Of a stretch of DNA of 64,000 bases, positions 57,033 through 64,000 are shown piece by piece. The notes under the pieces are model-generated. The model saw nothing but the letters and a program-made list of their open reading frames with translations. It ran no database searches and was not told where the DNA came from. The stretch comes from Parelaphostrongylus tenuis (Eukaryota > Nematoda > Chromadorea > Rhabditida > Metastrongylidae). Both the position numbers and the translations under genes were made by a program. Numbering within the stretch: the first letter of the stretch is position 1; every line of letters starts with the position of its first letter. Location of the stretch: the NCBI GenBank assembly GCA_019055375.1, contig JAHQIW010002017.1:186001-250000 (forward strand), written 5' to 3'.

Positions 57033-58559
57033 CTGTAATATTGCTATTCACTGAATCTTTCTATTTATCAATTATAATCAACGAACATTGCAACCGACTA
57101 TTTTGAGACCTCACTCAAAAACAATATGATCTGACAATGTATCTTGAGTCTGTCGATTATAGTTGATATCAACATAACAACGTCGTATTAGAGTTTACAG
57201 TTAGAAACCTTGTTATTCAACACTACAGTGACATAATTGAGGAGGAAGCGGTGCAGCGATGGAAAGTGTCCTGAAACACATACACCAGATTCATCGCTGG
57301 TCTGATCGCGAGGAGCTGTCCAGGCCAGTAATCACTCCGGAGTCGGTAAATTGGCACCAAACTCGTGTGTTAAGGTAGCAGCACTGTTGTGATTCAAGTG
57401 AAGGTTACCATCTTTCAAGAATTGATAAGCACCAAAGGTTTTGTTTTTATTATTCTTTACCCTTGATACCCTCTTCAGATTTCCATTTTGACTGAATATA
57501 AGATTGACACTGCAAGATCTTAATATTATATTTGCCTGTGCAGAGCAGAATTTTTTATTTTTGGATTGTTCTGTGATCCAAAACTTCCATGCTTCCTGTT
57601 TTAATCCATTTTTGACTTTTGAAATTTTTTAGTACTTCAATAGTCGCTGAATGAGATACAAATGCTATTTTATGTCCTTTCAAATACCAGTTCTCAACGA
57701 GCGAGTAAAAGCTAGGATTTGCTGTGCTTATGAAGAAAAACCGAGCAACTATCGTCTACGATTTTCATGGTTAGTGGGAAGAGGACCATGTTTACGACGC
57801 TCGCAATGTAGAGAATAAATAGCTTTTCTTTAGATCCGATGTGTATCCTTTCCTGCTCTTTCTTCTAGTCATCTATTCTTCTCTGTTTGATATGGACTGA
57901 TTAACTGTTTTTTGAGCTTATTAGATGAACTGTCAACTACTGTTACATTTTAATTACTTGAAGTGATTATTGTATATCCGGGATCAGGATGAGATGGATT
58001 TACTTCGACCGCAAGAGGACTTTTGTACTATTAAGGTCGTGAAAAGCTAAATTTCTGGCAAAGTTAGCACCATCTCGGGTCGTCTAAACGTTTAGAAACT
58101 GTTGAAGAAAAAGTTCACGGAATTATCAAAAGAGAAGAGTTTGACAAACGTTACTTCAAGACTCGAAAACGAGGTCTTCATTTGCTCTATTCAACTTCAA
58201 ATGCAATTTAAGGAGAGGGTGCAGCTTAACATTTAGTTTTTATGTTGTAGCAATTTCTATTTTGAAAGCATTACATCAAAGATTGCGAAAAATCATGTAA
58301 ATCATCTAAATATTGGCTAAAATGCACAGAAGATCAGAAGAAGTCTATACTTTCCGTTATCCTTGCCATGTTATAGCCTTTGAGAAAAACGCGTTTTCTA
58401 CTTTTTTCCGATTCAGTTTGATAACTATGGCTCATAATGGCTTATACTGCCAAAATTTTGGAACAACGTGACTATATGGAAGCAGAAATGTTCACTAAAG
58501 CATTTTTGAAAATCACAAACTTTTTGTGTAATTTGTGCGATTCCGTGCAATGCCATCAC
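57033..58559. other. Homeobox intron 1, with a SINE-A fragment
   Basis: A plus-strand SINE-A piece lies at 57249-57404 (GGTGCAGCGATGGAAAGTGT, GGAGTCGGTAAATTGGCACC). Nothing else is recognised. Confidence 0.5.
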
Positions 58560-58632
58560 CGGCGGATGTGGTACGGAAGTGATCAGCTGTAGATGTTCCG
58601 CTGCTCGACGTCGTGCACCCAGCCACATCCAT
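58560..58632 (-). CDS. Homeobox gene, probable exon 1
   Basis: ATG at 58632 lies in TCGCAAAATGG, a good nematode start context. The frame reads MDVAGCTTSSSGTSTADHFR and TTSA. It can end after one base of the next codon at 58560, before GTGATG, giving GAT (Asp) when joined to exon 2. The GC-rich, polar content fits an N-terminal arm. The full protein would be about 137 residues, short for a homeobox factor. The donor is not the best consensus, and a different first exon is possible. Confidence 0.45.
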
Positions 58633-61600
58633 TTTGCGAAGTTGTCGAGGTAAAAGGTCGTGACCGCTAGCAGGAATGACAGCAGGAATGACAACGCTCG
58701 AAGAAGAGGCCGATTTACTCGCTTTTTCCTCATACCATTGTCAGCGTATATCATTAAGGCAATTGACGAGAGCACATGACAATCACCTTACCTTGAATGA
58801 TTTCATAGCGTTTCTATTGGTCTATTCACATGCATCCTTGTAAGAATAAGATTGGCTAACAAGTTTAAGGATTACAGAAAGGGAACTAACACCAACACAA
58901 ATGTGTTTTTGTTCGAAAATCATTACACCTTTCAAGCCTAAAGAAAAAATTTCTTGCCCATGTTAAAATTTACCAAATAAACTAGAAGCCGCTAAAGTCT
59001 ATGAATTTGTCATCAAAAGACACCTTTCATTTGACGACGGCAAAATTCTAATTTTTTGTCATCCGTAACCCTGATTTTTTTCCACTGATGTTCTATCTGC
59101 TGTACTTTTGTTAGAAAATCAGAACGCTTAAATCCTTTTTGACTTTCTTCGGAAATTTGGTCCTTAGAGGAACTTATTATTAGAATAGTTTTCGGAAAAG
59201 GAAATTACGTCACCAGGACAAAAGCCTATTTTGTAAGCTAACGATGTTTTCAATCCATAAAGCGCTTTGATTACCGAGCAATTGTAAGAGCTTATCAAAA
59301 AGTAGTTTTGTCGCTATAAAATAACGTCAGTCTATCTGAATTTATATTCCACAGGAAAAACAAAAGTCAGTTGTCGAGTGACGATGACGGCAGCTGTGCC
59401 TGACATTTTCAGAGGTGGAGCTGCCACTGAAGTTTTTTCTCCAAAAGTTCGCTTTTTTTTGTTTTTCATTAAGGCAATAAGAGATTTCAGGTTAGAAAAA
59501 GGACTAGGAAAAACCAGATTTAATTCCGGTTAAGTGGTCATCCATTGAAATCTGAACATGGGTGCAAAAGGTCCAGAATGCTCATTATCTCTCTAAGGTT
59601 TGCCGTTGCGACTGTGATAAGTGTTCTCATAGTGAATGTCAGATATACTAACGTATATTTGACGATGTCGGCTTTATTGACGTAATATCGCATCATGTTG
59701 GTTACGTGTACGAATAAGAGATCTACCCGGTCGACTATATCTAGTTCACGTTCACTTAGCCGCTTTATTTAATCTGTATCACACACTCTTTACCGTGCTG
59801 ATCCCATTACTTCTGCTATTCGATCCGCTTTTCATCTAAATCTTGAACGTGTGAGACGTTCAATATTAACTGCCAAAGAGCATTGGCTGCGGGGAAGTAC
59901 TAATATTGCGTCGAGCCGCGCCGAGTATCACTAGCCACTCGGCAGTAAGTTGCTCAGAAGTAGTTACGAGGTTTGAAAAATCAAGTAGCGTTTCTGTGAG
60001 AAATCTACGGTGACAAATTAATATTGATCAAATCTATACATTTGTAAGCTTTGCGAGTCAGGAATAATCATACTTACATAAATGATCATGTTACAAAAAT
60101 TGTGGAAACAGTTCTGTTGTAATATATAATATGATGCATATTGCAATATAATATGATACGTAATGTGTTAATAAACCTACACGAGGCTATTAGAAAATCC
60201 TTCATTGTGACCGTAGTTTAAGATTCCTTGCCTTATTGGAAGCGGCAATGTACGGAAGTTACTCGTAGCGATTTGTGATCAGTCGTAGTAGCATCGAATC
60301 GAATTCACTGAAATGTAGCGCTATACGAATTGAAGTAGCTTCACTCATTGGTTCCGATCTATGCACCACTTTTCTCAACTGACTTTCCATTGACGAATTT
60401 GTATTCATGAAGACAATCTATTCTCTGTCAGTCGAGAATGCATAGCTGGTGAATAACGAATTAAAATCTTCAGTATTTGGAGAAGAATATTATTTTAGCA
60501 ATACAACGGAATAACAACTATAAACACAACGCCAAAATTAACTCGGCGTGAAAAAATGCTTTGCTAATCCCTGAATTATTCGGGAACAAAAATAATTTCT
60601 GCTACTCCTCAATTCGACAAGATTGAATTTCAACTCCTCCATATCCTTAGGACTCGATTTGGAGTTCTGAGTGAAATATAGGTCGTATATTATATGTGAA
60701 AGGTTTGATTATATCAAAGATTTGAAGCTTCACATACAAAGTTCAATGAAAAAGGTTTTTTTCTGAAAGCGGGGAGCTAATAAAGAAATAATCCTTTTTG
60801 CTGGACATAAATTCTTTACAAGAGTGTTAGTAGTCATTCGGAAGCTAAAGTCTCTAATTACTGAGCTACGTGCTCCCTTTTCAAAAAGACCCATTTATAG
60901 CTGTAACATTCAAAATGAAATCAGGTTTTACAGCGGCTGCGTCTTCTTACTATTACTTCGCTGGAAGCACGAAAAGCATGTGTATATGTAGGGAAATCTT
61001 GTAGTATAAGATTCATAAGTTTAATCTTCTTTCAACGCGGAGAATAAATCTGTAATCACATAACAAAAATCGCACTTCACATGTGATCCGCCTAGACGCT
61101 ACCGATAGATGATCGCGACGGATACCCTACCGCGACGGCCGCAGCCGGCGAATTGGCTGAAAAAACCAGCGCCCGTGCATGTGAATCAATACGTATGTTA
61201 ATCAAACTTATCTTCTCTGCCACTACAGGGAAACGGTTCTCCCAGAAAGTAAGCATAGCATAGAAATCGTTGAAATCTTACGCTATCAAATGATCACTGA
61301 TGATCTAAAAGTAGAGTCCTGCCCTACGAGAAAAATGCGTATAAGAAACACAGATGTTTTCCCTAGGGCTGAAGCGTTTTGAAAAGACTTTTTGAAAGAA
61401 CAGTTATGTAGGACACTAGCCAGAGACTCAAGTTTTTGAATATTTACTAAAAGTGTGATGGAAAGTCTTTGTTCAGCGAAAGAGGTCGCTTCTTCATTCT
61501 TGCCCTCAGACAAAAAAAAAACAAAAAATCTCACAAAATTTAGTGGGGTAGTGGGTAGTGGATGATGTCTTGAACAACCCCTTCGATTCTAGGAAATTGG

Positions 61601-62130
61601 TAGTCACAATCTTACATGACAGAAAAGAGAGCTTGAGTGTTGTTGGAAGTTTTCTATGAACGAGACCACCGCACTATAGCCTTCATTAAAGGGTTGATAG
61701 CGATAAGACCTAGTCATTGAACCAAACCTACAGTTTCAAGATTGGGAAACTTCGATCGATGAATTTCCTAATGGAATCGTTTTTGCCGTAAAAGAAAGAG
61801 TTGATGTATATTGTTATAAAGATTCGAATTCTCTTTTTGAAAAAGAAATATTATAAAACTAATTACGAGGGTGCAACCAGAATAGATCATTATATTTCTC
61901 ACTTGTCAAAGAAACATGCGCAACTAAATCAAAGACAAGCTCTTCGTTTTTCTTTTGCGTGCTTACGACACTTTCTTGTGTCCCTCAATCTCCTTCAATT
62001 ACAATCATTATGTGTCTGGAGCAACCACAAAAAGGTTGGAAAGTAACTCCCTGTTTTGGAATTCTCATAATTTCATCTTTAGCTGTACTTCATACAAGAA
62101 TTTATGAGAAAAAGGCATATACCATAGGAA
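58633..62130. other. No gene recognised; scattered repeats
   Basis: Contents: a 12-base direct repeat (AGCAGGAATGAC twice) at 58671-58694; a diverged minus-strand SINE-D piece at 59795-59945; an AT repeat with ATATAATATGAT units at 60120-60165; and a GC-rich patch at 61085-61170 (ACCGCGACGGCCGCAGCCGG) with no frame or motif I can support. Confidence 0.4.
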
Positions 62131-62415
62131 AAAGGATAATGCTCTCGGCGTTGATCAATCCGTGAGGGATTGCGCCATACACTCGTCTTTAATTTTTAAC
62201 TCGTTTGAGGTGATTGATTGCATATCTGGCTTTTAACAATGGCCTCCCGCTGAACCGAGTCAGTGCTGCTTATCCCCCAAATAAGTATGAGACCAGTTTG
62301 GTACCAATTTACCGACCCCAGATGGATGGATGGCTTGATGAGCCATGAGCGCGAGATCGAACCAGTGACCTCGTTTGCGATGCAGAGCACCTCTAACACT
62401 GCGCCACATGAGCTC
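62131..62415 (-). mobile_element. SINE-A, copy 5
   Basis: On the minus strand the head has GAGCTCATGTGGCGCAGTGT, TAGAGGTGCTCTGCATCGC and GGTTCGATCTCGCGCTCATG. The body has CATCCATCCATCTGGGGTCG and AACTGGTCTCATACTTATTT, ending GCCGAGAGC and ATTATCC. A well-kept copy. Confidence 0.85.
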
Positions 62416-64000
62416 TATGCCATAGAATCTTATAAGAATTCGATGCGGGCTATAGTATTCGTGCCAGTTCCTAAAATCGCCTAAAACGAGTTCATGTGAC
62501 TTTATCAGCTGGGCATAACTTCTCAAATTCGTCCTTTGTATTCGTCAAAAGTCGTTTGTTTGGTTGAGTAGGCTTACACTTTTGATAAGAAGCAACGAAG
62601 ATTTCCAAAATGTTGACCTAAAACTATTAGTTGATCACTCGCGCGGACCACGGCCACCAATATATTTCTCAGGAAAATGGGGTTTTAGTCATTCACAAGC
62701 AATAAACCTCCCTCTTGAGCACAGTTGATACTCAGTCAAGGGGGAAACCATTTTCTTCTATGCTTGTCGGATTGACTCTTTCCTAATGGAAGTGATCGTT
62801 TCTTGAGCAACTTGCACAATCTCCGATTCTCTGTAATTGGAAGGACAACGGCTTTACGCAGTATCAACTGCTGATCTGTTGTTACGAGTTCGTGATTTGA
62901 TTGCCTTTGTGCCAATTAGAGCAACTACTTCTGTTTAGTCTTCTGCTATTTTTTCGTTCTGACCATAGATTTCACACCATACTGAGGACTGAATCACAAC
63001 GTCTAGTCATGTTTTTATGACTTCCGAAGTTCAGAGAAAACAGTCGATCAGTAAAAAACTAGCTAAACAAGAAAAACTTGAATCAGTGTGAACGTTAAAT
63101 AACAGGCTAATATTAACACAATATGCCTTTGAAGGTCTTCAACACTTGGGATTAGAAAGGAAATTTCTGAGGCGCTACCATCTCGAAATAGGATAAGATT
63201 CCTTGGAGAGTTGAATGAATAATGTTGATTACATCCAGAAAAGCGCCCATTAATGAATGGTGAAAGCACAGCAGTACATCAGCAAGACGGCCGATAAATC
63301 GCATATGTATATTCAAAAGCTTAAAAGTTCTTCCAATAATCATATTTTCTCAACACTAATAGTATCTTGTCAATCAATGCTATGTGCTGCGTCAGTTGAT
63401 CTTCCACAAAGCTGAACACCATGTTAGCAAGGCTTTTTTCATCTCAATTTCAAGCGAAGCTCAAAAAGAAGAACAGGCTACCTATCCATTCAACATCTAC
63501 GTCTCTCTTTGTACGAGAACACGGGCTAAGTTTTTTGTCTGTTTTGATAAATTAAAGAATATGTCCTCAAAGAATTCTCAATTTGTGTGAGATAAGAATG
63601 AGAAGAAGCAGAAGCACTAAGATTACATTCGATAGAACAAAATTCTTCCTAGTCATTCATTGAAAATTCTGTGCTACTAATGCACGCATAGTTAAATCGA
63701 TAAGCAGCAGGGTTTTTCATGTGATAGGAAAACTGTTACTGATTGATACCACCCGACAACGGCCTCTTCTTCCCCGATTTTTCTTGGTTTTTCATCTTCT
63801 TGGTTGACTAGATGTTCGATAGTATCCTTTCCAGCTAATAAATTTTGACTATTGCCTTCATGAAGAATTGAAGATCAATTTTTGAAATGACGAAAACTTA
63901 TAGAGCATGAACTAGTTGTATTGCGCTACTGTTTTACTACTATTGTGTACTCATTATTCATCAGTGTGCATTGAGCTAAGCCACGAATATTGTCAATATC
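62416..64000. other. No gene recognised
   Basis: Short frames on both strands (for example 63384-63590) carry no motif. No assignable repeat was seen. Confidence 0.4.

Noticed and set aside
58425..58775. 116-residue minus-strand frame with a hydrophobic stretch
   Set aside because: It overlaps the proposed homeobox exon 1 in another frame; the exon model explains the coding-like composition better.
1..64000. CRISPR arrays, operons, rRNA genes, phage or plasmid features
   Set aside because: None seen; gene structure and repeats are eukaryotic.

Overview
This is AT-rich eukaryotic DNA, most likely from a clade V (strongylid, hookworm-like) nematode. The evidence is short exons with GT..TTTCAG introns, an ATTTTCAG acceptor just before a start codon (as in trans-spliced nematode genes), a nematode-type serpentine receptor, and dense mariner/Tc1, LINE and tRNA-derived SINE remnants. 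There are no bacterial operons, CRISPR arrays or rRNA genes. Almost all open frames are short, and many lie inside repeats. The species call is an inference; no database search was possible.

Four host genes can be partly rebuilt from splice sites and reading phase. (1) A serpentine receptor on the minus strand has exons at 8101-7778, 6525-6383 and 2306-2147. They cover TM1 to TM5, and a 4.1 kb intron carries a mariner, a SINE and a Tc1-like element. (2) A secreted acidic protein on the plus strand has exons between 31464 and 34583. It has a signal peptide and two frameshifts, and a mariner sits in one intron. (3) A secreted protein on the minus strand (47551 to 46255) is not recognised. (4) A small homeobox gene on the minus strand (58632 to 54970) has an intron between homeodomain residues 44 and 45. 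That intron has absorbed a rearranged LINE, a mariner and a SINE. A fifth fragment near 23.5-23.95 kb is weak.

The rest is mobile DNA: four 3' LINE fragments, two of which share the same inverted junction; one Tc1-like element with both terminal repeats and TA duplications; five internally deleted mariners; and four tRNA-related SINE families (called A to D here) in about 20 pieces.

The most interesting content is a family of roughly 100-350 bp repeats (near 11.0, 17.3, 21.8, 22.2, 25.4, 36.2, 43.7 and 54.4 kb) whose conserved core reads as a type I hammerhead self-cleaving ribozyme. One copy (minus strand, 43687-43625) keeps every conserved core base, a paired stem II, a palindromic mini stem III and a paired stem I. 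Other copies have different stem I sequences that still pair, which argues for selection on RNA structure. One copy has the same end sequence 313 bp apart, as expected from a tandem or circular RNA intermediate, and three loci are head-to-head inverted pairs. This resembles animal retrozymes or the terminal repeats of Penelope-like elements. A second repeat family (23.0, 42.0 and perhaps 14.4 kb) carries a looser hammerhead-like motif.
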